Below are positions 24,533 through 33,624 of a DNA stretch of 64,000 nt, piece by piece. Positions within the stretch are counted from its first letter, which is position 1. Every line of letters begins with the position of its first letter. Position numbers and translations under genes: made by a program. Under the pieces are notes generated by a model. That model was not told the DNA's origin and made no database searches. It saw nothing but the letters and a program-made list of their open reading frames with translations. Source of the DNA: Cohnella thailandensis (GTDB lineage Bacteria; Bacillota; Bacilli; Paenibacillales; Paenibacillaceae); NCBI RefSeq assembly GCF_014212135.1, contig NZ_JACJVQ010000024.1, positions 1 through 64,000 of the forward strand, written 5' to 3'.

Positions 24533-25798
24533 CTAATTGCCGAATGAACTCTGCTTCTCGAACCGATTGAACATCATGTGATAAATCAGGGCTGCCAAGC
24601 AAGACAACGCCGTCAGAAGGCCGAATGTCCAGGGATATCCGATCGCATCGCTTAACGGGACGGAGAGAGGCGCGATGGTTCTGCCCAGAGTGAACCGGAG
24701 GCTGGAAGCCGCGAAGTATTGTCCTCTCTTATCGTCCGGCGCCAGCCTGGCGACGAAGGCCTGCTGCGGACCCGTGGACATGAGCTCGGCGAAGGTGAAC
24801 AGCGCCATGACCGCAACGAGCCCGAATACGGAGCTTGTCTGGCCGAACAGGAAAATGCTGAGCGCGTATACGAGGGCGGTTCCGATAAACACATATCGAT
24901 CCTTGTAGCGGTCCATCCACTTCGTGACGATCACGGTGAACAGGACGACGAGGAGACCGTTCTCGGAGACGAGCATCCCGAACAGCTTCTCGCCGCCGAA
25001 ATGCGCTTGCCAATCGCCGATCCGAAGGGATGCGTTCTCGATCGTCTCCTTCAGGTAGATCGGGAAAAGCAAATCGAGCTGCATGAACGTTTGGGCGATG
25101 AGGACCCCGGCAAGGATAAAGAGAAGGAAGACGCGGTCGGTCACGATGATGCGGTAGTCCTTCATCTGGGCGAGGATCGCTTCGGACCAGGAGCCGGACT
25201 GTTTCTTGGCGGCCAGCTTCTCCGGAGAGAGCGTTTCCGCTAAGGCTGCGCTTAGCGTTATAGCGAGAGCAAGGCAGACGAGGCTCGCCGCGAGCAGCAC
25301 CGCGGACGGATGATCCAGGAACAGAACGGAGCCGATCAGCGGACCGATGACGACGGAGAAGTTCTGAACGGCATAGAACGTCGCGAATACCCGGTTTCTA
25401 TGCTTATCTTCGACGACGTCGGCGACCATCGCTTGGCTGGCGGGCCAGTACATCGAGCCGGACATGCTGGCGAAGGCGAAGCCGACGAAGCCTAGCAGCG
25501 GGAGGTCGACCCACGGGGAGAGGGCAAGAGCGAACAATCCGTAGCCGAGGCTTTGTCCGGCAGAAGCGGCGATCATCATTCGCTTGCGGCCGAAACGGTC
25601 GGCGCAATAGCCGCCGATCAGGTTGGCGAACACGGAGACGACCTGCGAGGCGACCAGCAGCATGCCGCTGGTCCCTTTGCCAAGAGCGTCGGAGAAGTAA
25701 ATGGTCAGATAGGGGAAGAAGATCCAGAAGCTTATGTTGGTGGCGGACTCCCCGATGATGCGGATTCTCAGATTAAAGTCCCAATCTCGTATTCTCAT
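24533..25798 (-). CDS. MFS transporter, multidrug-type
   Basis: A 421-residue membrane protein with about twelve hydrophobic spans. The loop 2-3 motif GGYCADRFGRKRMMIAAS is the classic MFS signature. Substrate is unknown; drug/proton antiport is the common guess for this group. The start at 25798 (MRIRDWDF) is chosen because GGAG lies 11 bases upstream and a promoter just before that; in-frame codons up to 25990 would add 64 non-hydrophobic residues. It is transcribed opposite to the upstream core genes and is not part of the conserved B. subtilis order. Confidence 0.85.
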   Translation of the reverse strand: MRIRDWDFNLRIRIIGESATNISFWIFFPYLTIYFSDALGKGTSGMLLVASQVVSVFANLIGGYCADRFGRKRMMIAASAGQSLGYGLFALALSPWVDLPLLGFVGFAFASMSGSMYWPASQAMVADVVEDKHRNRVFATFYAVQNFSVVIGPLIGSVLFLDHPSAVLLAASLVCLALAITLSAALAETLSPEKLAAKKQSGSWSEAILAQMKDYRIIVTDRVFLLFILAGVLIAQTFMQLDLLFPIYLKETIENASLRIGDWQAHFGGEKLFGMLVSENGLLVVLFTVIVTKWMDRYKDRYVFIGTALVYALSIFLFGQTSSVFGLVAVMALFTFAELMSTGPQQAFVARLAPDDKRGQYFAASSLRFTLGRTIAPLSVPLSDAIGYPWTFGLLTALSCLAALIYHMMFNRFEKQSSFGN

Positions 25799-25832
25799 GG
25801 TTGCGATGTCTCCAATGGGCAAATATCCATTC

Positions 25833-25861
25833 ATCATATCCATAAGCTTCGCAGAATACAA
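25833..25861 (-). promoter_or_regulatory. Possible promoter of the MFS gene
   Basis: On the minus strand TTGTAT (25861-25856), a 17-bp spacer and TATGAT (25838-25833), ending 35 bp before the start codon. This supports the shorter MFS start. Confidence 0.4.
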
Positions 25862-25954
25862 GAGGAGTCCGGAGCGGCTTCCAAAGAGGCCAATAGGAGG
25901 AAATGAGGAGCGCGGGCGCGTACTCAGGATCGAACGAACGGGGGAATCTTGGAG

Positions 25955-25991
25955 AAAATAATAAGGTGAAGCAGATAGATCCTGCTTCACC
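25955..25991 (-). terminator. Terminator of the Sda-like gene
   Basis: On the minus strand perfect 10-bp arms GGTGAAGCAG and CTGCTTCACC around a 7-nt loop are followed by TTATTATTTT. Confidence 0.85.
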
Positions 25992-26068
25992 GATAGTTGA
26001 ACGAGCCTGAGCCCAGGCTGTTGAGTATATATGATCTTATGACTTGCAAGCCAAGCCGGCGCTTCGGT

Positions 26069-26344
26069 TTAAGCCTTCAACCGATGCTCCAACTGGCGCA
26101 TCTCGATCGCATCTTCCAGGAGTTCGATGAACTCATGCGACAGATTCATTCTCTTTGCTTCACGATATACTTCCAGAAGGTGCTCATCCTTCAACGGGCG
26201 CAGAAGCGAAGCTTTGTCGCTAAGCTGCCTTGCGGCGATCATCTCTGGGAAGTCGGATCCGGAAGCTTGCTTGGAAGGTTGTGCAGGATATTGCAGCGTC
26301 TTGTTGCTAGATACCAAGCGGATCGTTTGGGATGGACGACTCAT
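26069..26344 (-). CDS. sda: Sda-like sporulation histidine kinase inhibitor with N-terminal extension
   Basis: A 91-residue cytoplasmic protein. The C-terminal ~45 residues (LKDEHLLEVYREAKRMNLSH then EFIELLEDAIEMR) match B. subtilis Sda ([21 protein letters not shown]...FIELIENEI), the helical hairpin that blocks KinA autophosphorylation when replication is disturbed. Known Sda is about 46-52 residues. Here 45 extra residues precede it, rich in Ser, Gln and Pro. The long form is supported by GAAGGGGGA 7 bases before ATG 26344. An internal ATG at 26242 would give a shorter form. It lies between the MFS gene and clpP with its own terminator. No clear DnaA box was found upstream. Confidence 0.75.
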   Translation of the reverse strand: MSRPSQTIRLVSSNKTLQYPAQPSKQASGSDFPEMIAARQLSDKASLLRPLKDEHLLEVYREAKRMNLSHEFIELLEDAIEMRQLEHRLKA

Positions 26345-26496
26345 TGGGGGTTCCCCCTTCGCGGTATTTCTAGGCCACAGCTAGATATGGTTGTTTATGG
26401 AACTTCTTATGAATCTAGTTTATCATGGGATATTCGATTCGCAGAGGGGGGATTCAAAGTTTTGAATTTCTGTTGACAAAACTCGAATGGTGTGAT

Positions 26497-26538
26497 AAAA
26501 GCACCTCCCCCGACTCAAGCAGTCGGAGAGAGGTGCTT
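26497..26538 (-). terminator. Terminator of clpP
   Basis: On the minus strand AAGCACCTC and GAGGTGCTT pair, with an inner CCGACT/AGTCGG stem, followed by TTTT. Confidence 0.9.
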
Positions 26539-26549
26539 CGCGTGAGGAC

Positions 26550-27131
26550 TTACAGTTTCTCGATGACTTTATCGACCAGACCGTACTCGCGCGCCGCTTC
26601 CGCTTCCATGAAGTTGTCGCGGTCGGTATCCTTCTCGATCTTCTCGAGCGGCTGCCCGGTGCGTTCGGACAGGATGCGGTTCAGCTTGTCGCGCATCTTC
26701 AGGATGCGTCGGGCGCGGATCTCGATGTCGCTTGCTTGTCCTTCGGCTCCGCCGAGCGGCTGGTGAATCATCACTTCGCTGTTCGGAAGCGCGTAGCGTT
26801 TGCCTTTGGCTCCCGCCGCGAGCAGGAAAGCGCCCATGGAAGCCGCCATGCCCACGCAGATCGTGGAGACGTCGGGCTTGATGAATTGCATGGTGTCGTA
26901 GATGGCCATGCCGGCCGTAATCGAGCCGCCGGGCGAATTGATGTAGAGGCTGATATCCTTCTCGGGATCGTCAGCAGCCAGGAATAGCATCTGTGCGATA
27001 ATGGAGTTGGCGACGACATCGTTCACTCCGCTTCCCAGGAAGATGATTCGATCCTTGAGAAGTCGGGAATAAATGTCATAGGCGCGTTCTCCGCGATTGC
27101 TCTGTTCGATGACCATTGGGACAAAGCTCAT
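26550..27131 (-). CDS. clpP: ATP-dependent Clp protease proteolytic subunit
   Basis: The tetradecameric serine protease that works with ClpC or ClpX. It has 193 residues with the catalytic triad Ser98 (GMAASMGAF), His123 (MIHQPLGG) and Asp172. AAGGAGGG lies 8 bases before the start. A sigma-A promoter overlapped by a CtsR box stands upstream, so heat- and stress-induced expression as in B. subtilis is expected. Single-gene transcript. Confidence 0.98.
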   Translation of the reverse strand: MSFVPMVIEQSNRGERAYDIYSRLLKDRIIFLGSGVNDVVANSIIAQMLFLAADDPEKDISLYINSPGGSITAGMAIYDTMQFIKPDVSTICVGMAASMGAFLLAAGAKGKRYALPNSEVMIHQPLGGAEGQASDIEIRARRILKMRDKLNRILSERTGQPLEKIEKDTDRDNFMEAEAAREYGLVDKVIEKL

Positions 27132-27177
27132 GCGTCAATCCCTCCTTGAAATTAGGGGTAGTGATTATGGTTTCTCC

Positions 27178-27206
27178 ATTCTAATCCATTGCCAAACAAA
27201 AGTCAA
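27178..27206 (-). promoter_or_regulatory. Sigma-A promoter of clpP
   Basis: On the minus strand TTGACT (27206-27201), an exact 17-bp spacer and TAGAAT (27183-27178). Confidence 0.75.
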
Positions 27207-27217
27207 AGAAAGTCAAA
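27201..27217 (+). promoter_or_regulatory. CtsR operator
   Basis: AGTCAAA-GAA-AGTCAAA is a perfect match to the CtsR heptad direct repeat (RGTCAAA-NAN-RGTCAAA). Its first half covers the -35 hexamer of the clpP promoter, so bound CtsR would block RNA polymerase. Confidence 0.88.
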
Positions 27218-27440
27218 GTCGTCCCGCGAAAAAATCGGCGAGACTTGCCGGGGCGGTTGTTGGAGTTTGGCGGGAGGTTCGTAAAAGGAGTCGGGAACCG
27301 ATTTGGAAGGCGGAGCGGAGGGGATCCGGTCGGCGATCCGGACGGGGGATAAGCTGGCGGGACAAGGTTGGCGGAGACGAGGGGCGCCCGATAGCCATTA
27401 TATAGGAAGCCGCTTGCCGAGCGAACGGACGTCAAGACAG
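27218..27440. other. Intergenic stretch, no gene seen
   Basis: A G-rich plus strand with short direct repeats (GATCCGG twice near 27325 and 27338). I see no ribosome site with a credible reading frame and no RNA motif. It lies behind both the clpP promoter and the tRNA-Arg terminator. Confidence 0.5.
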
Positions 27441-27441
27441 C

Positions 27442-27470
27442 AAAAAAGCAGCCGCGAATAACGGCTGCTT
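27442..27470 (-). terminator. Terminator of tRNA-Arg
   Basis: On the minus strand AAGCAGCCG and CGGCTGCTT pair around a 7-nt loop, followed by six Ts. Confidence 0.9.
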
Positions 27471-27489
27471 CGAGATTTCATTATAAAGG

Positions 27490-27564
27490 TGGCGCGCCCG
27501 CAGGGAATCGAACCCCGATCTCAGGCTCCGGAGGCCTGCGTCATATCCTTTGGACCACGGGCGC
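27490..27564 (-). tRNA. tRNA-Arg(CCG)
   Basis: A 75-nt cloverleaf with encoded CCA. The acceptor stem is GCGCCCG/CGGGCGC and the anticodon stem CAGGC/GCCTG holds the loop CTCCGGA with anticodon CCG. It is an isolated tRNA gene with its own terminator, between clpP and cggR. Confidence 0.94.
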
Positions 27565-27670
27565 ATGTCATAAACCAAGCAAGTAGACAGCAAAAGTTAT
27601 TATAGTCGAAGACGGCGAAGAAAGCAAGAGATTTCGAAACGCCAAAAAAGTCGAATGTTTGAAAACTCTA

Positions 27671-27699
27671 TTGCGCTAAACAAGAAGTTCCATTAAAAT
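27671..27699 (+). promoter_or_regulatory. Sigma-A promoter of the cggR-gapA operon
   Basis: TTGCGC (27671-27676), a 17-bp spacer and TAAAAT (27694-27699). The predicted start of transcription, near 27706, sits directly against the CggR operator. Confidence 0.6.
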
Positions 27700-27706
27700 A
27701 AATGTG

Positions 27707-27742
27707 TGGGACTTAAATGGATGTAGCGGGACATTATACGTC
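27707..27742 (+). promoter_or_regulatory. CggR operator
   Basis: TGGGAC-N6-GGAT-N4-CGGGAC-N6-CGTC reproduces the spacing of the B. subtilis CggR operator (CGGGAC-N6-TGTC-N4-CGGGAC-N6-TGTC). The second half-site keeps the full CGGGAC. Lying just after the promoter, it would act as a roadblock relieved by fructose-1,6-bisphosphate. Confidence 0.8.
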
Positions 27743-27799
27743 CAGCCCTGCGGCCCGCAGTTTGCCGAGAAGCATCCGGCAATAGGGGGAAGCCAGTCG

Positions 27800-28822
27800 A
27801 TGAGCAAGATCCTGCAAGTACAGAAGAAGCTTGTCCCGGACCTGCTTCAAGTCATGAAGAAGAGATACGACATTCTTCATCGGATTCTCATTTCGGGAAC
27901 CATGGGACGCCGCTCGCTCGCCGCTAGCTTGGACCTCACCGAACGCACCCTGCGCGCCGAGCTCGATCTTCTACGGGAGCAAGGCTTGCTTGAAGCCGGA
28001 ACCGCGGGCATGACCCTCAGCGAGGCGGGAAGACGCTTGCTCGAAGAGATGGAGCCTCTCGTCAAGGAGCTGTTCGGATTATCGGAGCTGGAGGAAGCCG
28101 TTCGCGCGAAATTCGGCTTGCGCCAAGTCGTCGTCGTGGCGGGAGATTCGGACTCCTCCGACGAGGTGAAGCGGGAGCTCGGAAGAGCCGGCGGACGGGT
28201 ACTCGGCCAGATGCTGTCCCCGGGCGACATCGTCGCCGTCATGGGGGGCACGACGATGGCCAGCATGTCCGCTCATTTCAAGGTCTCGTCCCCGTTGCAA
28301 GACAATTGGTTCGTTCCGGCAAGAGGCGGTCTCGGCGAGAGCGTCGACTACCAGGCGAACACGATTGCCGCCCAGTTGGCGAAGAAGACGGGAGCCCGTT
28401 CCAGAATGCTTCACGTTCCGGATCACCTAAGCGAAGAAGCTTATCAGACGATCATGATGGAGCCGAACGTTCGGGAAGTCGTGGATATGATCCGAAGGGC
28501 GCATATCGTCGTTCACGGGATCGGAGATGCCACCACCATGGCGAGAAGGCGCAAGCTGGACGACCGGACGATCGAAACGCTGCTTCAGGACGGAGCTCTT
28601 GCGGAAGCCTTCGGCTATTACTTCAATAGCTCGGGCGCGGTCATGCACCGAACGGCGAATGCCGGGCTTCACCTGGAGGACATCGAAGCCGCCAGAACGG
28701 TTATCGGACTCGCGGGCGGACGAAGCAAGGGCGAGGCGATCGCCGCCGTGCTGAAATTCGGCCACGACGATATTCTCGTGACGGACGAAGCGGCAGCCGA
28801 AGAAGCTTTGAAGCACGGCTGA
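27800..28822 (+). CDS. cggR: Central glycolytic genes regulator
   Basis: A SorC/DeoR-family repressor of 340 residues that senses fructose-1,6-bisphosphate and controls its own operon. The N-terminal HTH (ILISGTMGRRSLAASLDLTE then RTLRAELDLL) is followed by the sugar-phosphate-binding domain with VMGGTTMASM, FVPARGGLGESVDYQANTIA and VVHGIGDATTMARRR. ATG 27800 has AGGGGG 9 bases upstream; an in-frame start at 27704 would lie inside the operator. gapA begins 97 bp later. Confidence 0.95.
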   Translation: MSKILQVQKKLVPDLLQVMKKRYDILHRILISGTMGRRSLAASLDLTERTLRAELDLLREQGLLEAGTAGMTLSEAGRRLLEEMEPLVKELFGLSELEEAVRAKFGLRQVVVVAGDSDSSDEVKRELGRAGGRVLGQMLSPGDIVAVMGGTTMASMSAHFKVSSPLQDNWFVPARGGLGESVDYQANTIAAQLAKKTGARSRMLHVPDHLSEEAYQTIMMEPNVREVVDMIRRAHIVVHGIGDATTMARRRKLDDRTIETLLQDGALAEAFGYYFNSSGAVMHRTANAGLHLEDIEAARTVIGLAGGRSKGEAIAAVLKFGHDDILVTDEAAAEEALKHG

Positions 28823-28858
28823 CCGGACGCGGCGCAACATACTTAACCTGTGGTCTTG

Positions 28859-28874
28859 GCGCATTACCGCGCCT
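28859..28874 (+). other. Hairpin between cggR and gapA
   Basis: GGCGC and GCGCC around a 6-nt loop, 45 bp before gapA, with no T run. In B. subtilis the cggR-gapA message is cleaved in this gap and a 5' hairpin protects gapA mRNA. Whether this hairpin does so is inference. Confidence 0.35.
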
Positions 28875-28919
28875 GATATAGATCAAAATAAAACAAAGAT
28901 TTCCAAGGAGGAACCATTC

Positions 28920-29927
<1,008 letters not shown>

Positions 29928-29955
29928 GATTCGATACAACCTATCTATAACAAAT

Positions 29956-30000
29956 AAACGGCTAAAGAGGAGACCTGCGTTCTCCTCTTTAACTCCGTTT
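29956..30000 (+). other. Stem-loop between gapA and pgk
   Basis: AAAGAGGAGA and TCTCCTCTTT pair around 7 nt, with an outer AAACGG/CCGTTT stem. No T run follows, so it is more likely a processing or partial-termination signal that lets gapA be expressed above the downstream genes. Confidence 0.55.
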
Positions 30001-30036
30001 ATAAAGATATGAACTTAACAGGAGGAGAGGCTTACC

Positions 30037-31218
30037 ATGAACAAGAAGAGCATTCGCGATATCGACGTGAAGGGCAAGAAAGTGTTCGTCCGCGTGGACT
30101 TCAACGTCCCGCTGGAGAATGGAGCTATTACCGACGACACCCGGATCCGGGAGACCCTGCCTACGATCAAGTTCCTGATCGAGAAGGGCGCCAAGATCAT
30201 CCTGGCGAGCCACCTGGGACGTCCGAAGGGACAATTCGTCGAGGAGATGCGCTTGACTCCGGCGGCCGCTCGCCTGTCCGAGCTGCTCGGCAAGCCGGTT
30301 GCGAAGGCTGACGAAGCGATCGGCGCCGCCGTAGAAGCGAAGGTTGCCGCCCTGAACGAAGGCGACGTCCTTCTGCTCGAGAACGTTCGCTTCTACGAAG
30401 GCGAAGAGAAGAACGATCCGGAACTCGCGAAGGCTTTCGCCGGGCTGGCCGACATCTTCGTCAACGACGCGTTCGGAGCCGCTCACCGCGCTCACGCTTC
30501 CACCGAAGGCATCGCGCACTTCCTGCCTGCCGTATCCGGTCTCCTGATGGAGAAAGAGCTCGACGTTCTTGGCAAGGCTCTGAACAATCCGGAGCGTCCG
30601 TTCACGGCAATCGTCGGCGGCTCCAAGGTTAAGGACAAGATCGACGTCATCAACAAGATGATCGAGATCGCCGACAACATCCTGATCGGCGGCGGCCTGT
30701 CCTACACGTTCCTCAAGGCTCAAGGCAACGAGATCGGCCTGTCGCTGTGCGACGACTCCAAGCTGGACCTGACGCTCGAATTCGTCGAGAAAGCGAAGAA
30801 GCTCGGCAAGAAGCTCTATCTGCCGGTCGATATCGTGGTATCGGAAGACTTTAAGGCTGCCGTCAACTCGGAAATCGTCGGCGTAGGCGGAATTCCGGCC
30901 AACAAGGAAGGCGTTGACATCGGACCGAAGACCCGCGAGATCTACGCGGAAGTCATCAAGAACTCCAAGCTCGTCGTCTGGAACGGACCGATGGGCGTAT
31001 TCGAAGTCGACGACTTCGCGCACGGCACCCGCGCGGTAGCTCAAGCTTGCGCGGAAACGTCCGGCTATACCGTTATCGGCGGCGGCGACTCCGCTGCGGC
31101 GGTCGAAAAGTTCCAAATGGCCGACAAGATGGACCATATCTCCACAGGCGGCGGCGCTTCCCTGGAATTCATGGAAGGCAAGGCTCTTCCAGGCGTCGTT
31201 GCGCTGAACGATAAGTGA
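30037..31218 (+). CDS. pgk: Phosphoglycerate kinase
   Basis: Transfers phosphate from 1,3-bisphosphoglycerate to ADP. The 393-residue protein shows KKVFVRVDFNVPLENG, LASHLGRPKG, VNDAFGAAHRAHAST, AIVGGSKVKDKI and the C-terminal GGGDSAAAVEKF. AGGAGAGG lies before ATG 30037. It is 10 bp upstream of tpiA. Confidence 0.98.
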   Translation: MNKKSIRDIDVKGKKVFVRVDFNVPLENGAITDDTRIRETLPTIKFLIEKGAKIILASHLGRPKGQFVEEMRLTPAAARLSELLGKPVAKADEAIGAAVEAKVAALNEGDVLLLENVRFYEGEEKNDPELAKAFAGLADIFVNDAFGAAHRAHASTEGIAHFLPAVSGLLMEKELDVLGKALNNPERPFTAIVGGSKVKDKIDVINKMIEIADNILIGGGLSYTFLKAQGNEIGLSLCDDSKLDLTLEFVEKAKKLGKKLYLPVDIVVSEDFKAAVNSEIVGVGGIPANKEGVDIGPKTREIYAEVIKNSKLVVWNGPMGVFEVDDFAHGTRAVAQACAETSGYTVIGGGDSAAAVEKFQMADKMDHISTGGGASLEFMEGKALPGVVALNDK

Positions 31219-31228
31219 GGGTAAACCC

Positions 31229-31984
31229 ATGAGCAGAACTCCGATCATTGCAGGCAACTGGAAAATGTTCAAAACGGTTCCGGAGGCAGTCGCTTTCGTG
31301 GCCGAAGTGAAGGGCAAGGCGGAGGTTGCGGGCGTCGAGAGCGTCATCTGCGCTCCTTACATCGCGCTTCCGGCGCTCGTATCCGCAGTGAAGGGCACGT
31401 CGATCAAGATCGGCGCGCAGAACCTTCACTTCGAAGACAACGGCGCTTACACCGGCGAGATCAGCGGCGTCATGCTGAAGGATCTCGGCGTCGATTACGT
31501 CATCATCGGCCACTCCGAGCGTCGCCAATACTTCAATGAGACCGACGAGACGGTCAACAAGAAGCTGCATGCCGCGTTCAAGCACGGCCTGACTCCGATC
31601 CTGTGCGTGGGCGAGAAGCTCGAAGAGCGCGAAGCCGGCAAGACGGACGAAGTGAACCGCGTTCAAACGGAAGCGGCGCTTAGCGGCCTGACGGCGGAGC
31701 AAGTCGCCGAGACCGTCATCGCCTACGAGCCGATCTGGGCGATCGGAACCGGCAAGTCTTCGACGGCCAAGGACGCGAACGATGCGATCGCTTATATCCG
31801 CAGCGTCGTCGGCGGATTATACGGCGCGGAAGTCGCGGCTAAGGTGCGCATTCAATACGGAGGCAGCGTGAAGCCGAACAACGTCGCGGAATACCTGGGC
31901 GAGTCCGACATCGACGGAGCCCTGGTAGGAGGCGCAAGTCTGGAGCCTGCTTCTTATATCGCATTGGTCGAGGGGGCGAAGTAA
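31229..31984 (+). CDS. tpiA: Triosephosphate isomerase
   Basis: Interconverts dihydroxyacetone phosphate and glyceraldehyde-3-phosphate. A beta/alpha barrel of 251 residues with AGNWKMFK (catalytic Lys), VIIGHSERRQYFNE (catalytic His), AYEPIWAIGTGK (catalytic Glu) and QYGGSVKPNN. gpmI starts 1 bp after its stop. Confidence 0.98.
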   Translation: MSRTPIIAGNWKMFKTVPEAVAFVAEVKGKAEVAGVESVICAPYIALPALVSAVKGTSIKIGAQNLHFEDNGAYTGEISGVMLKDLGVDYVIIGHSERRQYFNETDETVNKKLHAAFKHGLTPILCVGEKLEEREAGKTDEVNRVQTEAALSGLTAEQVAETVIAYEPIWAIGTGKSSTAKDANDAIAYIRSVVGGLYGAEVAAKVRIQYGGSVKPNNVAEYLGESDIDGALVGGASLEPASYIALVEGAK

Positions 31985-31985
31985 G

Positions 31986-33524
31986 ATGGCCGCGCCGAAA
32001 CCCGTAGCCCTTATTATTCTCGACGGCTTCGGCCTTCGCGAAGAGACGCACGGCAACGCCGTGGCTCAAGCGAAGAAGCCGGTATTCGACCGTCTCTGGG
32101 CGACTTACCCGCACACGAAGCTGACGGCGCAAGGCGAAGCCGTCGGTCTGCCCGAAGGACAAATGGGCAACTCCGAAGTCGGACACTTGAACATCGGCGC
32201 CGGCCGCGTCGTGTATCAGGATCTGACTCGCATCACGAAGTCGATCCGCGAAGGCGACTTCTTCGAGAACGAGACTCTGCTCGGGGCGGTTCGCCACGCC
32301 AAGCAGAACGGCAAGAAGCTTCATCTGTACGGACTTCTCTCCGATGGCGGCGTACATAGCCACATCGCCCACTTGTTCGCTCTTCTCGAGCTGGCCAAGA
32401 AGGAGCAGCTGTCCGAGGTGTACATCCATGCGTTCCTGGACGGACGCGACGTCGCTCCGGACAGCGCGGTCGGTTACCTGACCCAGCTTCAAGGGAAGAT
32501 TGAAGAGATCGGCGTCGGCCGCATCGCGACGGTTCAAGGCCGTTACTACGCGATGGACCGCGACAAGCGCTGGGAGCGCACGGAGAAGTCCTACCGCGCC
32601 ATGGTTTACGGCGAAGGTCCTGCCTACGTCGATCCGATCCAAGCGGTGAAGGAGTCGTACGAGAAGTCCGTCATGGACGAATTCGTGATGCCGACCGTTA
32701 TCGTGGGAGCGGACAACAAGCCGGTCGGCCTGGTCGAGTCGGAAGACGCCGTCGTCTTCTTCAACTTCCGTCCGGACCGCGCGATCCAGCTGTCGAACGT
32801 CTTCACGAACGAAGACTTCCGAGGCTTCGATCGCGGCGACAAGTTCCCGAAGAACCTGTACTTCGTCTGCCTGACGCTGTTCGCCGAATCCGTCGGGGGC
32901 TTCGTCGCTTACAAGCCGAAGGAGCTCGACAACACGCTCGGCGAGGTTCTCGTGCAGCAAGGCAAGACCCAGCTTCGCATCGCGGAGACGGAGAAGTACC
33001 CGCACGTGACGTTCTTCTTCAGCGGCGGACGCGACGTTCAGCTTCCGGGCGAGACCCGCGTGCTCATCAATTCGCCTAAGGTCGCTACCTATGACCTGAA
33101 GCCGGAGATGAGCGCTTACGAAGTAGCGGACGCGGCGGTCAAGGAGATCGAGTCGGAGAAGCATGACGCGATCATCCTGAACTTCGCGAACCCGGACATG
33201 GTCGGCCACTCCGGCATGCTGGAGCCGACGATCAAAGCGGTCGAAGCGACCGACGAATGCCTCGGCAAGGTCGTCGACGCGATTCTCGCGAAGGGCGGCG
33301 TCGCCGTCATCATCGCGGACCACGGCAACGCCGACATGGTCATCGACGATCAAGGACGTCCGTTCACGGCTCACACGACGAACCCGGTTCCGTTCATCGT
33401 GACGAAAGCGGGCGTCGAGCTGTACGACGACGGCGTTTTGGCCGACGTATCGCCTACGCTGCTGAAGCTTCTCGAGCTGCCGCAGCCGAAGGAAATGACG
33501 GGCAAGGCACTGATTAAAGGGTAA
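31986..33524 (+). CDS. gpmI: 2,3-bisphosphoglycerate-independent phosphoglycerate mutase
   Basis: A manganese-dependent alkaline-phosphatase-fold mutase that converts 3-phosphoglycerate to 2-phosphoglycerate. It has 512 residues. The metal site LIILDGFG and the phosphoserine site GNSEVGHLNIGAGR (Ser63) are present, as is the C-terminal metal site IADHGNADMV with HTTNPVPF. The Mn- and pH-sensitive form is typical of spore formers. Confidence 0.98.
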   Translation: MAAPKPVALIILDGFGLREETHGNAVAQAKKPVFDRLWATYPHTKLTAQGEAVGLPEGQMGNSEVGHLNIGAGRVVYQDLTRITKSIREGDFFENETLLGAVRHAKQNGKKLHLYGLLSDGGVHSHIAHLFALLELAKKEQLSEVYIHAFLDGRDVAPDSAVGYLTQLQGKIEEIGVGRIATVQGRYYAMDRDKRWERTEKSYRAMVYGEGPAYVDPIQAVKESYEKSVMDEFVMPTVIVGADNKPVGLVESEDAVVFFNFRPDRAIQLSNVFTNEDFRGFDRGDKFPKNLYFVCLTLFAESVGGFVAYKPKELDNTLGEVLVQQGKTQLRIAETEKYPHVTFFFSGGRDVQLPGETRVLINSPKVATYDLKPEMSAYEVADAAVKEIESEKHDAIILNFANPDMVGHSGMLEPTIKAVEATDECLGKVVDAILAKGGVAVIIADHGNADMVIDDQGRPFTAHTTNPVPFIVTKAGVELYDDGVLADVSPTLLKLLELPQPKEMTGKALIKG

Positions 33525-33624
33525 TTTTCCCGCTTGAGATAACATCGGAGGCCGACAGTTGCGCTGCCGCCTCCAGATGTCGATAATAGAGAATGAAAAA
33601 AAGAAGACGAGGAGTGTTTTCCTA

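Noticed and set aside
25799..25990. 64-residue N-terminal extension of the first MFS transporter
   Set aside because: The extension lacks hydrophobic character or a known domain and covers the likely promoter; the start at 25798 has a ribosome site.
26472..26500. Plus-strand promoter beginning with TTGACA at 26472
   Set aside because: No suitable -10 lies 16-18 bp downstream and no plus-strand gene follows. The site is inside the region behind the clpP terminator.
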